Assembly (NCBI RefSeq): GCF_015476115.1
Contig: NZ_CP064295.1
Coordinates: forward strand, 62,001-126,000
Direction of reading: 5' to 3'
From: Aegicerativicinus sediminis
Lineage (GTDB): Bacteria; Bacteroidota; Bacteroidia; Flavobacteriales; Flavobacteriaceae
DNA length: 64,000 nucleotides
Shown here: in pieces, positions 35,287-45,925 of the stretch
Layout: every line of letters begins with the position of its first letter
Position numbering within the stretch: the first letter of the stretch is position 1
Notes under the pieces: generated by a model
Seen by the model: the letters and a program-made list of their open reading frames with translations, nothing else
What the model was told of the DNA's origin: nothing
The model's database searches: none
Translations under genes and position numbers: made by a program

Positions 35287-36831
35287 TTAATTGACCTCTT
35301 TTCTATCAATCTTCTTTAACTCAAATAAATCTTTTCTTCTGTCCCTCAGATTTCTAACGCTCCCAAACCGATGTAATTCCCTTAAGAGGCCCAAATCTAC
35401 ATCTGCAATTAATATCATTTCAGTATTTGGCGTTGCCTCAGCTTTAATTCCATTTGAAGAGAAAGCAAAATCGCAAGGGGTAAATACCATAGATTGTGCA
35501 AATTGTATATCCATATTATGTACATTCGGTAGATTACCAACACTTCCGGCAATAGCCACATAACATTCATTTTCTATTGCTCTAGCCTGAGAACAATTTC
35601 TTACCCGCGAATATCCATTTTGTGTATCAGTTAAAAAGGGAACAAACAATATGTCCATACCCTCATCTGCCAACAATCTACTCAATTCTGGAAATTCAGA
35701 ATCGTAACAAATTAAAATACCAATTTTTCCACAGTCGGTGTCAAACACTTTCAGTTCAGAACCTCCTTGTAAACCCCAAACTTTAGCTTCATCCGGTGTT
35801 ACATGAAGTTTTTCATAACGTTCTACAGTACCATCCCTTTTACACAGGTATCCAACATTATACAACTTCCCATCCTTTATTTCAGGCATACTACCAGTAA
35901 TAATATTGATGTTGTATGATATTGAAAGTTGTGAAAACTGATCAACCACACCTTCGGTATGTTGAGCCAAGGCACGAATTGCTTCCGGTTCACTTAAATG
36001 ATTATATGCCGCCATAAGCGGAGCATTAAAGAATTCTGGAAACAATGCGAAATCTGAACGGTAACCAGATACGGCATCAACAAAATATTCAGCTTGCTGC
36101 ATTAATTCATCTAGGGAATTATATGGTCGCATTTGCCATTGTATTAACCCTAAACGAACAACCGTTTTATTAGTAGCAGCCTTTTTAGTTGGCTTTTCAT
36201 AATAAATATTATCCCATCTCAGAAGAACTGCATATTCGTTAGAAGCTTGGTCATTCTCTAGATAATTACGTAAAATCTTAGTAGGATGAAAATCATTAGA
36301 TAGCTGAAAGTTTAACACCGGATCGTGAATTTCCTTTCTTCTCACCAATCCTATATAATCTTTCGCACTTAATTCATCAGCATACCTGTGATAGTTAGGA
36401 ATCCGTCCACCACAAACAATACCTTTGAGATTCAAATTTTCACAGAGTTCTTTACGATAGTCATAAAGTCGACGACCCAATCGCAAACCTCGAAATTCTG
36501 GTTTTATAAAAACATCAATTCCATATAAAAAGTCCCCATCTGAATTGTGGGAATTAAAAGTATAGTTATCAGTTATCTCTCTATAAGTATGATCTTGGTT
36601 TATTCTATCTTCATCCACAATTATTGAAAGGGCCGTACCTGCCAATTGACCATTAATTTTAATAACAACCTGACCAATAGGAAATTTGTGCAATAATTTT
36701 TCAATATGATTTTCCTTCCAATACGATTCAGGCATGGTGGAATATGCCGCAATCATTGCGTCTTTCAATTCCTGATAATCATCAATAGATAAATATTTAA
36801 GTTCAATATTTTCAATTTCTTGTAATTCCAT
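35287..36831 (-). CDS. Bifunctional GNAT acetyltransferase-nitrilase fusion
   Basis: A 514-residue protein with an N-terminal GNAT domain (about 10-170; acetyl-CoA motif RGLRLG at 114-119) fused to a carbon-nitrogen hydrolase (about 225-500). The nitrilase triad is Glu266, Lys341 and Cys375. This fusion is a recognised bacterial family; the amide substrate is unknown. It precedes the cyclase on the same strand, with a 97-base gap and no clear promoter in it, so the two may be co-transcribed. The ATG at 36831 is the only plausible start. Confidence 0.9.
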   Translation of the reverse strand: MELQEIENIELKYLSIDDYQELKDAMIAAYSTMPESYWKENHIEKLLHKFPIGQVVIKINGQLAGTALSIIVDEDRINQDHTYREITDNYTFNSHNSDGDFLYGIDVFIKPEFRGLRLGRRLYDYRKELCENLNLKGIVCGGRIPNYHRYADELSAKDYIGLVRRKEIHDPVLNFQLSNDFHPTKILRNYLENDQASNEYAVLLRWDNIYYEKPTKKAATNKTVVRLGLIQWQMRPYNSLDELMQQAEYFVDAVSGYRSDFALFPEFFNAPLMAAYNHLSEPEAIRALAQHTEGVVDQFSQLSISYNINIITGSMPEIKDGKLYNVGYLCKRDGTVERYEKLHVTPDEAKVWGLQGGSELKVFDTDCGKIGILICYDSEFPELSRLLADEGMDILFVPFLTDTQNGYSRVRNCSQARAIENECYVAIAGSVGNLPNVHNMDIQFAQSMVFTPCDFAFSSNGIKAEATPNTEMILIADVDLGLLRELHRFGSVRNLRDRRKDLFELKKIDRKEVN

Positions 36832-37016
36832 TTTTTAAAATTTAATTCAGTCCTATCTCAAAATTTAAATGCTGATTAGCCAATGAAAGATTTATAGTGA
36901 AATCTCTTTCTTCATTTACTCAAAATTTTAACTCAAATGTGAGTCTTTATAGTACTTAATCTTTTATAATGAATGTTTATTTTTACAGCTAACACTAAAT
37001 ATACAAATCCTAATAC

Positions 37017-39398
37017 ATGTTTTTGAAAAGCAGCATCCTGAAAAATTTAGTTTTACTACTATTTTTTCTGGGGTATTCTGTAATTACAGTTGCCCAAGAA
37101 ACCACCCTCAGCGTGGAAAAAATTATGCAAGATCCTTTATGGATGGGATATTTTCCCTCTAATGTGAGCTGGGGCACACATGGTGAAACTATTTATTTTA
37201 ATTATAACCCTGAAAAAAATCCAAGCGATTCTCTTTACAAAATAGAACTCTCAGATCTTAGTTCAATTCAAAAAGTGTCTATTTCCGAAAGGAGGAAACT
37301 AATCAATAGAAATGCTGTTTTTAATAAATCGCATACCTCAAAAGCATATGTAGACAATGGCAATTTGTATTTATATGATGTAAAAAAGAGAACCTCCACA
37401 CCCCTAATTGAAATGGGAGGACGAATTGCCAATATAAAATTTATCAATGACGAGGAAATAGGTTTTTCGCATGACTCAAATTATTTCATTTACAATTTGA
37501 AAAATGGACGACTTTCCAAATTGACAAATATTATTAATGGTGATGAACCCAAAGAGAGAGAGAAGAAAATGTCTGACAAAGATCAATGGGTGAAAGATGA
37601 AAATTTAGGACTGTTAAAAGTTTTAAAAGAACGTGAAGCAAAGCAGGAAAGCTCTAGAAAATATAGAGAAATGACTGCCGAAAAGGAACCTTTCAAATTT
37701 TATATTGGTAATCAATTCGGTACCAATTATAATATTTCATCAGATAAAAGGTACATCACATTTAATCTTATAAAACGAGATTGGGGCACTAGTACAGAAG
37801 TACCAAATTATGTTGATGTTTCAGGTTACACTAAAGATCTAAGGGCTCGAAGTAAGGTTGGAGAAGAGAATACAGAGTATAAACTTGCCATTTATAACCT
37901 TGTAAAAGATACCGTTTACTATGTTCAAAGTGAAATGCTTCCTGGAATTAAAGACCTTCCTGATTATGTTAAAGATTACCCAGATAAGACATGGGAAGAA
38001 AAAGCAAGAAACGTAATATACTCTGAGGCAATCTTTTCGCCTGAAAGAACAATTGCTGTTGTAAATGTAAGATCCAAAGACAACAAGGACCGCTGGATTG
38101 CCAACATTAATTTAGAGGATGGCACATTAAAAACATTAGATAGACAAAGAGACGAAGCTTGGATTGCTGGCCCTGGGATTGGCTGGTCTGGTTCAACAGG
38201 CGTAATGGGTTGGTTACCAGATAGCAAACATATCTATTTTCAATCTGAAGCAACTGGCTATTCCCATCTCTACATTTTAAATGTTGATACTGGAATCAAA
38301 AAAGACATTACCCCGGGCAACTATGAGGTGTTTGATCCTTTTTTATCCGCCGATGAAAAGAGCTGGTATTTCAGTTCTTCAGAAGTAAGTCCACACGAAC
38401 GCCATTTTTATAAAATGCCTATAATGGGTGGCAAACGAACCCAACTTACAACTATGGAAGGTAATAATGATGTTGCCCTTTCACCTGATGAAAAGTACAT
38501 GGCCATTAGATTTAGCTATAGTAATAAACCATGGGAACTTTATCTTCAAAAAACATCTAGTAATGCCAAACCTCAGCAATTAACGGACGGTCAATCTGAG
38601 GCCTTTAAGTCTTATGATTGGCGTGATCCAAAAATTGTTTGGTTCGATGCCACGGATGGAGCCAAAGTTCCTGCCAGACTTTATGTTCCTGAAGCTTCAA
38701 AAAAAAATGATGCCGCCGTGGTATTTGTGCATGGTGCTGGTTACCTTCAAAATGTGCACAAATGGTGGTCTAGTTATTTCAGAGAATATATGTTCCATAA
38801 TTTACTGACAGATCTTGGCTACACAGTTATAGATATTGATTATAGAGCTAGTGCCGGTTATGGTCGGGATTGGAGAACCGGAATTTATCGACATATGGGG
38901 GGGAAAGACCTATCCGATCAAGTTGACGGGGTGAGGTATCTAATTGATAATTATAACATTAACCCTAAAAAGGTTGGAATTTATGGTGGAAGCTATGGCG
39001 GATTTATAACGTTAATGGCGCTTTTTACAGAACCAGACGTTTTTAAATCTGGAGCTGGATTACGCTCGGTTACAGATTGGGCTCATTACAATCATGGTTA
39101 TACCTCCAACATTTTGAATGAACCAGTTAACGATCCTATTGCCTATAAGCGTTCCTCTCCTATATATTTTGCAGAAGGATTAAAAGGAAACTTGTTGATG
39201 GCTCATGGCATGGTAGATGTAAACGTACATTTTCAGGATGTAGTAAGACTAAGTCAAAGACTTATTGAATTAGAAAAAGATAACTGGGAATTGGCGGTCT
39301 ATCCAGTAGAAGATCATGGTTTCGTAGAACCAAGTAGCTGGACGGATGAATATAAACGTATTCTTAAATTATTCAACGAAACTCTTTTAGAAGACTAA
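37017..39398 (+). CDS. S9-family (DPP4/prolyl oligopeptidase-like) serine peptidase
   Basis: A 793-residue secreted peptidase. A signal peptide (about 7-26) leads into a beta-propeller of about 500 residues and a C-terminal alpha/beta-hydrolase domain. The triad is S659 (in GGSYGG), D734 and H767. S9 enzymes cut short peptides in the periplasm or outside. No operon partner; a strong terminator follows the stop. Confidence 0.92.
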   Translation: MFLKSSILKNLVLLLFFLGYSVITVAQETTLSVEKIMQDPLWMGYFPSNVSWGTHGETIYFNYNPEKNPSDSLYKIELSDLSSIQKVSISERRKLINRNAVFNKSHTSKAYVDNGNLYLYDVKKRTSTPLIEMGGRIANIKFINDEEIGFSHDSNYFIYNLKNGRLSKLTNIINGDEPKEREKKMSDKDQWVKDENLGLLKVLKEREAKQESSRKYREMTAEKEPFKFYIGNQFGTNYNISSDKRYITFNLIKRDWGTSTEVPNYVDVSGYTKDLRARSKVGEENTEYKLAIYNLVKDTVYYVQSEMLPGIKDLPDYVKDYPDKTWEEKARNVIYSEAIFSPERTIAVVNVRSKDNKDRWIANINLEDGTLKTLDRQRDEAWIAGPGIGWSGSTGVMGWLPDSKHIYFQSEATGYSHLYILNVDTGIKKDITPGNYEVFDPFLSADEKSWYFSSSEVSPHERHFYKMPIMGGKRTQLTTMEGNNDVALSPDEKYMAIRFSYSNKPWELYLQKTSSNAKPQQLTDGQSEAFKSYDWRDPKIVWFDATDGAKVPARLYVPEASKKNDAAVVFVHGAGYLQNVHKWWSSYFREYMFHNLLTDLGYTVIDIDYRASAGYGRDWRTGIYRHMGGKDLSDQVDGVRYLIDNYNINPKKVGIYGGSYGGFITLMALFTEPDVFKSGAGLRSVTDWAHYNHGYTSNILNEPVNDPIAYKRSSPIYFAEGLKGNLLMAHGMVDVNVHFQDVVRLSQRLIELEKDNWELAVYPVEDHGFVEPSSWTDEYKRILKLFNETLLED

Positions 39399-39403
39399 AA
39401 ATT

Positions 39404-39431
39404 AAAAGGCCCGAAATTCGGGCCTTTTTTT
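39404..39431. terminator. Strong bidirectional terminator
   Basis: Stem AAAAGGCCCG / CGGGCCTTTT with loop AAATT, flanked by A and T runs. It separates the S9 peptidase from the convergent guaB, whose stop codon lies at its edge. Confidence 0.85.
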
Positions 39432-40902
39432 ATCTTGAATAATTTGGTGCTTCCTTTGTTATAGTGACATCGTGTGGATGACTTTCCATAATACCTGAAG
39501 AAGTAATTTTAACAAATTTGCCTGATTCCTTCAATGTTTCAATATCCTTTGCACCGCAATAGCCCATACCTGCTCTTAAACCACCAACAAATTGATGAAT
39601 GCTTTCTACCAAATCTCCTTTGTAAGGCACTCGTCCAACAATTCCTTCCGGAACCAACTTCTTAATATCATCTTCAACATCTTGGAAATAGCGATCTTTG
39701 CTACCCTGTTTCATGGCTTCTACAGAACCCATACCACGATATGACTTAAATTTTCTTCCTTCAAAAATTATGGTTTCTCCTGGAGATTCTTTTGTTCCTG
39801 CCAAAAGCGAACCCAACATAACGCTATCTGCACCAGCAGCCAAAGCTTTTGGTATATCTCCGGTATAACGAATACCTCCATCTGCAATCACAGGTATGCC
39901 AGACCCTTTTATAGCCGAAGCTACATTTAATACAGCTGAAAATTGTGGAAATCCAACACCAGCTACGACACGGGTTGTACAAATAGAACCAGGTCCAATA
40001 CCTACTTTTACTGCATCTGCTCCAGCATCAACTAAAAATTTGGCGGCATCCGGTGTTGCTATATTACCAACCACCATATCTGTAGAATCAAAGGTCTTTT
40101 TCAAATTTTTCAATACAGAAACCACTCCTTTTGTATGACCATGAGCAGTGTCTATAATAATAGCATCAACCCCAGCATTAACAAGAGCTTCTGCCCTTTC
40201 TTCAGCATCAGCAGTTACACCGATAGCGGCTGCTACCCTTAACCTACCATAAGAATCTTTATTAGCTATTGGTTTCTGGGTAAGTTTTGTAATATCCCTA
40301 AAAGTTATTAGACCCGCTAATTTATAATTGTCGTCAACTATAAGAAGTTTTTCAATTTTATTTTCTTGAAGTATTGCCTCAGCATCCTTCAGGGAAGTAC
40401 CTACACCAGCTGTTACCAAATTTTCAGAAGTCATTACTTCGGTGATGGCTCTTTCATTATGATGTTCAAAACGAAGATCGCGATTTGTAACAATACCTTT
40501 TAACGTTCCTTCGGCATCTACAATAGGTATACCGCCAATATGATGCTCAGCCATACTTTTCTTTGCATCTCTAACGGTTGCCGTCATAGGCAAGGTAACG
40601 GGATCGATTATCATCCCACTTTCTGCACGCTTAACACGGCGGACTTCACTAGCCTGTTGCAAAATAGTCATGTTTTTGTGAAGCACCCCAATTCCACCTT
40701 CACGAGCCATTGCAATAGCCATAGCACTTTCAGTCACTGTATCCATAGCGGCTGAAATAATAGGAACATTTAATAAAATGTTGCGGGTAAATTTTGTAGC
40801 TGTGCTAACGTCTCTTGGTAATACTTCTGAATAAGCCGGAACGAGTAAAACGTCGTCGTAAGTAAGGCCTTCACCAAGAATTTTGTGGTGATCTGTGAAC
40901 AT
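39430..40902 (-). CDS. guaB: Inosine-5'-monophosphate dehydrogenase
   Basis: Oxidises IMP to XMP with NAD, the first step towards GMP. 490 residues. TIM-barrel halves flank two CBS domains (about 95-210). The catalytic Cys lies in [17 protein letters not shown], and the flap region contains [11 protein letters not shown]. Start set at the ATG at 40902, which gives the [22 protein letters not shown]-terminus; a further upstream ATG at 40929 is less likely because the -7 box overlaps it. Confidence 0.96.
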   Translation of the reverse strand: MFTDHHKILGEGLTYDDVLLVPAYSEVLPRDVSTATKFTRNILLNVPIISAAMDTVTESAMAIAMAREGGIGVLHKNMTILQQASEVRRVKRAESGMIIDPVTLPMTATVRDAKKSMAEHHIGGIPIVDAEGTLKGIVTNRDLRFEHHNERAITEVMTSENLVTAGVGTSLKDAEAILQENKIEKLLIVDDNYKLAGLITFRDITKLTQKPIANKDSYGRLRVAAAIGVTADAEERAEALVNAGVDAIIIDTAHGHTKGVVSVLKNLKKTFDSTDMVVGNIATPDAAKFLVDAGADAVKVGIGPGSICTTRVVAGVGFPQFSAVLNVASAIKGSGIPVIADGGIRYTGDIPKALAAGADSVMLGSLLAGTKESPGETIIFEGRKFKSYRGMGSVEAMKQGSKDRYFQDVEDDIKKLVPEGIVGRVPYKGDLVESIHQFVGGLRAGMGYCGAKDIETLKESGKFVKITSSGIMESHPHDVTITKEAPNYSR

Positions 40903-40926
40903 GATGCAATTAAAATTAATTGCGTG

Positions 40927-40934
40927 CAAATATA
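40927..40934 (-). promoter_or_regulatory. Candidate -7 box for guaB
   Basis: On the minus strand TATATTTG, an exact TAnnTTTG match, 25 bases before the guaB ATG. No clear TTG at the right distance. Confidence 0.45.
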
Positions 40935-40999
40935 CGTCTTTTTTGGATATTAATTTTTAGGAACTCAGCATTAAGCAATTGTAAATTTTATTTTTATTT

Positions 41000-41043
41000 A
41001 TTCTAAATAAATTTTGTTCAAAAGAAATTCAATCTTAAATTTG
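41000..41043 (+). promoter_or_regulatory. Promoter and candidate iron operator of the TonB-dependent receptor
   Basis: ATTCTAAATAA (41000-41010) sits just ahead of TTG (41014-41016), a 19-base spacer and TAAATTTG (41036-41043). A 9-base copy TCTAAATAA recurs at 41073-41081, ending against the start codon. The first copy lies in a 7-bp inverted repeat ATTTATT-cta-AATAAAT. The same motif abuts the PepSY promoter and lies in the TonB promoter. Confidence 0.6.
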
Positions 41044-41081
41044 CGGCAGAAAAATTTATTATTTTTATTAAGTCTAAATAA

Positions 41082-43310
41082 ATGAAGTTAAACTTATCCT
41101 CTCTAATTCTTCTAATTTCTGTCAACGGTACAATTTTAGCCCAACAGCAAGAAAATACCCCAATAGATTCAATTCAAAAACTTGACGAAGTAATAATCAA
41201 TTCCAATGTCATTTTTGGTAATAAGTATGTTGCCAAAAACAGAACAGGTTCTGCCTATTATCTTTCTCCTGAAGAACTAAAGACATTCAATTATACCGAC
41301 ATAAACAGAGTTTTAAAAACGGTTCCAGGTGTCAATCTTTATGAAGAGGATGGGTTCGGGTTACGTCCCAATATTAGTTTAAGAGGAACTTCTCCCGAAA
41401 GAAGTGCAAAAATTTCACTAATGGAAGATGGAGTATTAATTTCCCCTGCACCTTATAGTGCCTCTTCTGCATATTATTTTCCTTCAGTGGCAAGGATGGA
41501 GGCGGTAGAAATTTTAAAAGGTAGCAGCCAAGTTCAATATGGGCCATTCACAACTGGTGGAGCAATCAATATGATTTCCACCCAAATTCCGAATAGTTTC
41601 AATGGAGGTGTAAATGCAAGTTTAGGATCATTCAATACAGCTAGATTACATGCTAAAATTGGTGACAGTAAAACTAATTTCGGTTATATGGTTGAATACC
41701 TAAATTATAATTCCGACGGATTCAAAAATCTTTTAAATGATAAAAACACTGGCTTTGATATTAATGAAGTAGTTGGGAAATTCAGAATAAATTCAAACCC
41801 AGAGGCTAAAATTTACCAAGCATTGGAAGCTAAATTCCAATACTCGGACGAAGTTTCCAATGAAACCTATCTTGGACTAACGGAATCTGATTTCAGTGAA
41901 TCTCCATTCAATAGGTATGCCGGTTCCCAAAAAGATCAAATGAATGCAGACCATATACAGTTTATGCTTACCCATGCATTGAATTTCAATAAAAATCTTA
42001 GGATTACTACTAATGGTTATTACAATGAGTTTAAAAGGAATTGGTACAAACTAGATGACATAATTTTTGACGGAAATAAGCAAGGTATTTCTAGCGTGGT
42101 TTCAAATCCAAGCGATTTCTCGAATCACTTGTCAATCGTGAGAGGAGACCTCAATACCGATGAAGATGCCTTATTGGTAAAAGCAAATAACCGAAGGTAC
42201 ATTTCTAAAGGTGTTCAATCTAAATTTGATTACCATTGGTATGGAGACAATACTTTTCATGATTTAGAAATAGGGGTTCGTTTCCATTACGACCAAGAAG
42301 ATAGATACCAATGGGAGGATGGATATAGCATATTAGATGCCATTATGACTAAAACTTCTGATGGTGAAAAAGGAGCACAAGGCAATCGAATTAGTAGTGC
42401 TAATGCATTTGCAACATATGCCATGTATAAATTAAAAATAAATAATTTAACCCTAACTCCAGGGATTAGATATGAGAACATCAAATTAAACCGGACCGAT
42501 TTTGGAAGTAGCGATCCCAACAGAACAGGATTAGATATTTCTGAACGTGAAAATACCGTGGATGTTTTTATTCCTGGACTCGGTTTTAATTATGCTATTA
42601 CCGATTTGGTTTCAATCTTTGGTGGGATTCATAAAGGATTTTCGCCTCCAAGTAACCAACCAGGAGAAAAAGCCGAAGAAAGCGTTAATTATGAATTAGG
42701 TTCAAGATTTACTTACGGTAAATTAAGAGGAGAATTGGTCGGTTTCTATAATGATTACAGTAATCTTTTAGGCAGTGATTTGGCTGCAACAGGAGGCACA
42801 GGATCATTAGATCAATTTAATGCTGGAGAAGTAATAGTTAATGGTTTGGAACTACTTTTAAATTACAATTTAATGCCCCAAAATTCTAAATTCAGTTTAC
42901 CTATTACATTTGGTTATACCTATACAAATTCTGAATTTCAAAGCAGTTTTGGAAGCAGTGATGAATTATGGGGAGACGTTAACGAAGGAGATGAATTACC
43001 GTATATATCGAAAAATCAATTCAACGCTATGATTGGATTAGAGCATAAAAAATTTCAATTAAATCTTAGCGGTCGTTATAATGGTAAATTCAGAACAAAA
43101 GCAGGCTCTGGATCTATACCAGATGATGAATTGGTTAAGTCTAATTTTATAATTGATTTTGCTGGTAAATACCATTTTAAAAACTACCTGAGTTTTACAA
43201 CTAATATCATTAATGTCTTGGACGAAACCTATGCAGTATCTCGCGTACCCGCAGGATTAAGACCAGGCCATCCGTTTGGGATATATGGAGGTGTAGAGTT
43301 CAGATTTTAA
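41082..43310 (+). CDS. TonB-dependent outer-membrane receptor, FecA-like
   Basis: A 742-residue receptor. Signal peptide about 1-20. The plug domain (about 45-165) contains IDSIQKLDEVII (TonB-box-like) and motifs such as VPGVNLYEEDGFGLRPNISLRGT and VEILKGSSQVQYGPFTTGGAINM. A 22-strand barrel follows, ending GHPFGIYGGVEFRF. There is no N-terminal carboxypeptidase-like domain, unlike SusC proteins, which favours metal-siderophore uptake of the FecA type. The exact ligand is unknown. Promoter has a candidate iron operator. Confidence 0.9.
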   Translation: MKLNLSSLILLISVNGTILAQQQENTPIDSIQKLDEVIINSNVIFGNKYVAKNRTGSAYYLSPEELKTFNYTDINRVLKTVPGVNLYEEDGFGLRPNISLRGTSPERSAKISLMEDGVLISPAPYSASSAYYFPSVARMEAVEILKGSSQVQYGPFTTGGAINMISTQIPNSFNGGVNASLGSFNTARLHAKIGDSKTNFGYMVEYLNYNSDGFKNLLNDKNTGFDINEVVGKFRINSNPEAKIYQALEAKFQYSDEVSNETYLGLTESDFSESPFNRYAGSQKDQMNADHIQFMLTHALNFNKNLRITTNGYYNEFKRNWYKLDDIIFDGNKQGISSVVSNPSDFSNHLSIVRGDLNTDEDALLVKANNRRYISKGVQSKFDYHWYGDNTFHDLEIGVRFHYDQEDRYQWEDGYSILDAIMTKTSDGEKGAQGNRISSANAFATYAMYKLKINNLTLTPGIRYENIKLNRTDFGSSDPNRTGLDISERENTVDVFIPGLGFNYAITDLVSIFGGIHKGFSPPSNQPGEKAEESVNYELGSRFTYGKLRGELVGFYNDYSNLLGSDLAATGGTGSLDQFNAGEVIVNGLELLLNYNLMPQNSKFSLPITFGYTYTNSEFQSSFGSSDELWGDVNEGDELPYISKNQFNAMIGLEHKKFQLNLSGRYNGKFRTKAGSGSIPDDELVKSNFIIDFAGKYHFKNYLSFTTNIINVLDETYAVSRVPAGLRPGHPFGIYGGVEFRF

Positions 43311-43335
43311 TATAAAAATCTTTAAGTAGTGATAG

Positions 43336-44217
43336 CTAAAAGTTGTTGAAAACCTTTAAAGCCTCATTGTAAGCGCTTTCAAAAGCCATTGCATTTAGAG
43401 GATTACACTTTTGGGAAGTAAAATATGATAGTAATTTTTCTGTTGGCATATTACCCGTAAGCTCATCCTTTGCCATAGGACAACCGCCGAAACCTTGTAT
43501 TGCGCCATCGAATCGCCTGCATCCAGATTTGTAGGCAGCATCGATTTTTTCAAACCAGGTTGAGGGAGTAGTATGTAGATGTGCACCAAATTCAATATGT
43601 GGATACCTCGGAATTAAATTTTCAAAAAGATAACTAATGGTTTCCCCATCGGAACTACCAATGGTGTCGCTTAGGGAAATAATTTTTACCCCCATATGGT
43701 CTAATTTTTCTGTCCAATCAGCAACAATTTCAACATCCCAAGGATCGCCATAAGGATTCCCAAAACCCATTGAAATATATACCACTACTTCCTTATTTTT
43801 TGAATTTGCCAAATTCAAAATTTGCTGTAGGGTATCGACGGACTGTGCAATTGTTTTATGAGTGTTTCTCATTTGGAAATTTTCCGAAATAGAAAACGGG
43901 TAACCCAAATAATCAATCTCAGAAAACTGGCAAGCATCTTCAGCACCTCTATAGTTGGCAACTATTGCCAGCAACTTACTGTTAGTTTTAGATAAATCTA
44001 AACTGGAAAGAACCTCTGCAGAGTCTGCCATTTGAGGAATTGCCTTAGGTGATACAAAGCTCCCAAAATCAATTGTATCAAATCCTACACGCAATAACGA
44101 CTGAATGTATGCTACCTTCTTTTCAGTAGGGATAAATGTTTTGATGCCCTGCATGGCATCTCTCGGACATTCTATTATTTTTATTTCACTCACAACCTCA
44201 AAAATAGGAAACTTCAT
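43336..44217 (-). CDS. Hydroxymethylglutaryl-CoA lyase
   Basis: A 293-residue TIM-barrel lyase that splits HMG-CoA into acetoacetate and acetyl-CoA in leucine breakdown. The HMGL-like signatures are IKIIECPRDAMQG at the N-terminus (metal-binding Asp), SLSDTIGSS, FGAHLHTT and the catalytic-cysteine motif GFGGCPMA. Length matches the family. The ATG at 44217 may be a few codons early: homologues begin near SEIKIIE. Related aldolase/HMGL members exist, but the Cys motif fits HMG-CoA lyase. Confidence 0.87.
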   Translation of the reverse strand: MKFPIFEVVSEIKIIECPRDAMQGIKTFIPTEKKVAYIQSLLRVGFDTIDFGSFVSPKAIPQMADSAEVLSSLDLSKTNSKLLAIVANYRGAEDACQFSEIDYLGYPFSISENFQMRNTHKTIAQSVDTLQQILNLANSKNKEVVVYISMGFGNPYGDPWDVEIVADWTEKLDHMGVKIISLSDTIGSSDGETISYLFENLIPRYPHIEFGAHLHTTPSTWFEKIDAAYKSGCRRFDGAIQGFGGCPMAKDELTGNMPTEKLLSYFTSQKCNPLNAMAFESAYNEALKVFNNF

Positions 44218-44296
44218 CTCCAGCTTGAAAATTATTTTGCATGCATTGTTTATTCAAAAAATAATTTGAAATTGAAACCGCTAAAATTTTCAAGTT

Positions 44297-44788
44297 TTGA
44301 TAAAAGCTGTCACTTCTAATCATGATATAGAGATTACTGCCAAATTAGCTCATAAAATTTGGAACCAACATTATGTCCCTATCATTGGAAAAGCCCAAGT
44401 GAATTATATGGTTGAAAAATTCCAAAGTGAAGAAGCAATTAAGGATCAGTTAGACAATGGCTTTAAATACTTTCTAATTTATTTCTCCGAAACCCCTTGT
44501 GGTTATTTGGCAATAATTTCAAATACTGAAGAAAAAAAATTGATGATTAGCAAAATCTATATTGATAAGGGTTTCAGAGGAAAAAATCTAGGATCAGAAT
44601 TGCTGGAATTTGCCATTAATTATGGCAAGGATCATTCTTTGAAAGCAATTTGGTTAACAGTCAATAAAGATAATTATCATTCAATAAAATGGTATGAAAC
44701 ACGAGGTTTTAGAAAAGAGAAAAAGGTTGAAATAGATATAGGTAACGGATTTATTATGGATGACTATATCATGGAAAAGACTATTTAA
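44297..44788 (+). CDS. GNAT-family N-acetyltransferase, TTG start
   Basis: A 163-residue protein with a single GNAT fold. The acetyl-CoA motif reads [17 protein letters not shown], with a Rossmann-like sheet and the end [23 protein letters not shown] typical of small-molecule acetyltransferases. It starts with TTG, which I accept because the fold begins there and no ATG is nearby. Overlaps pyrD by 4 bases at its end. The substrate is unknown. Confidence 0.82.
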   Translation: MIKAVTSNHDIEITAKLAHKIWNQHYVPIIGKAQVNYMVEKFQSEEAIKDQLDNGFKYFLIYFSETPCGYLAIISNTEEKKLMISKIYIDKGFRGKNLGSELLEFAINYGKDHSLKAIWLTVNKDNYHSIKWYETRGFRKEKKVEIDIGNGFIMDDYIMEKTI

Positions 44789-45819
44789 CCAGCTTTTCTT
44801 TTTAAAAGTTCCTTGTTAATATTTTTAATTAATGCAGGACCTTCGTATATAAAACCAGTATACAGCTGAATTAAATCTGCTCCGGACTCTAATCGCTCAA
44901 TTGCATCCTCTACCGTGTGTATACCACCTACACCAATAATGGGAAAGTAACTTTTTCTTTTTGCAACCAAAAATTTAACAACCTCATTGGCTCTTTTGGT
45001 TAGTGGAGCACCACTCATTCCACCGGTTTCAGATTTGTTAGAATCAGTTAAACCTTCCCTACTTATGGTTGTATTAGTGGCAATAATTCCGGAAATACCG
45101 GTGGTTTCAACAATGTCTATTATATCCAATAATTGGGAATCGGTTAAATCTGGTGCTATTTTTAAAAGAATTGGTTTGGCCTTAACCTCCTTTGCCATTT
45201 TTAGGTTTCTATCTTGTAAAGTTTCAAGTAGTTGCATTAAGGGTTTTTTGTCCTGTAACTCTCTTAAATTAGGGGTATTAGGTGAACTAACATTCACCAC
45301 AAAATAATCCACCCAAGGAAATAATGCATCGAAACATTTAATATAATCATCAACAGCATTTTCGTTCGGAGTTGCCTTATTTTTGCCAATATTGCCACCT
45401 ATCAAAACATTCTTATTATGTTTTAGTCTTTCCACAGCCTTTTCAACACCTTCATTATTAAAGCCCATCCTATTAATTATGGCCTTATCTTTTTTCAATC
45501 GGAATAATCGTTTTTTAGGATTTCCAGGCTGAGGTAACGGAGTTAAGGTACCTATTTCTATAAATCCAAAACCCAAATCATTTAATTCTTCATACAATTT
45601 GCCATCCTTGTCAAAACCAGCTGCCAACCCTATAGGATTTTTAAATCTTAAACCAAAAACCTCCTTTTCCAATCTTGGATCTTCTACCTTAAAACTATGT
45701 TTAATGATGGAAGAAACAAACGGCAAGTGATTTAAGATTTTAAGAGTTTTAAAGGTGAAATGATGAACAGATTCAGGATCGAAATTAAAAAGAAGGGGGC
45801 GGATGATTTGTTTGTACAT
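44785..45819 (-). CDS. pyrD: Dihydroorotate dehydrogenase (quinone), class 2
   Basis: FMN enzyme that oxidises dihydroorotate to orotate and passes electrons to quinone, in UMP synthesis. 344 residues. An N-terminal helical extension ([20 protein letters not shown]) that binds the membrane marks class 2. Barrel motifs include [33 protein letters not shown], and [14 protein letters not shown], the last carrying the catalytic Ser. Start at the ATG at 45819; an upstream ATG (45852) lies across the -7 region. Confidence 0.95.
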   Translation of the reverse strand: MYKQIIRPLLFNFDPESVHHFTFKTLKILNHLPFVSSIIKHSFKVEDPRLEKEVFGLRFKNPIGLAAGFDKDGKLYEELNDLGFGFIEIGTLTPLPQPGNPKKRLFRLKKDKAIINRMGFNNEGVEKAVERLKHNKNVLIGGNIGKNKATPNENAVDDYIKCFDALFPWVDYFVVNVSSPNTPNLRELQDKKPLMQLLETLQDRNLKMAKEVKAKPILLKIAPDLTDSQLLDIIDIVETTGISGIIATNTTISREGLTDSNKSETGGMSGAPLTKRANEVVKFLVAKRKSYFPIIGVGGIHTVEDAIERLESGADLIQLYTGFIYEGPALIKNINKELLKRKAG

Positions 45820-45836
45820 AGCCGAAAATTGTATTG

Positions 45837-45868
45837 CAAAAATACCATTCATTTAAGTAAAACAGCAA
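45837..45868 (-). promoter_or_regulatory. Candidate promoter for pyrD
   Basis: Minus strand: TTG (45868-45866), 21-base spacer, TATTTTTG (45844-45837), 18 bases before the pyrD ATG. Confidence 0.5.
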
Positions 45869-45925
45869 GACAAACCGTCTAAATTGTAGTATTTTTATAC
45901 TCTAAAATTTAAGCCTTTTGAAGAG

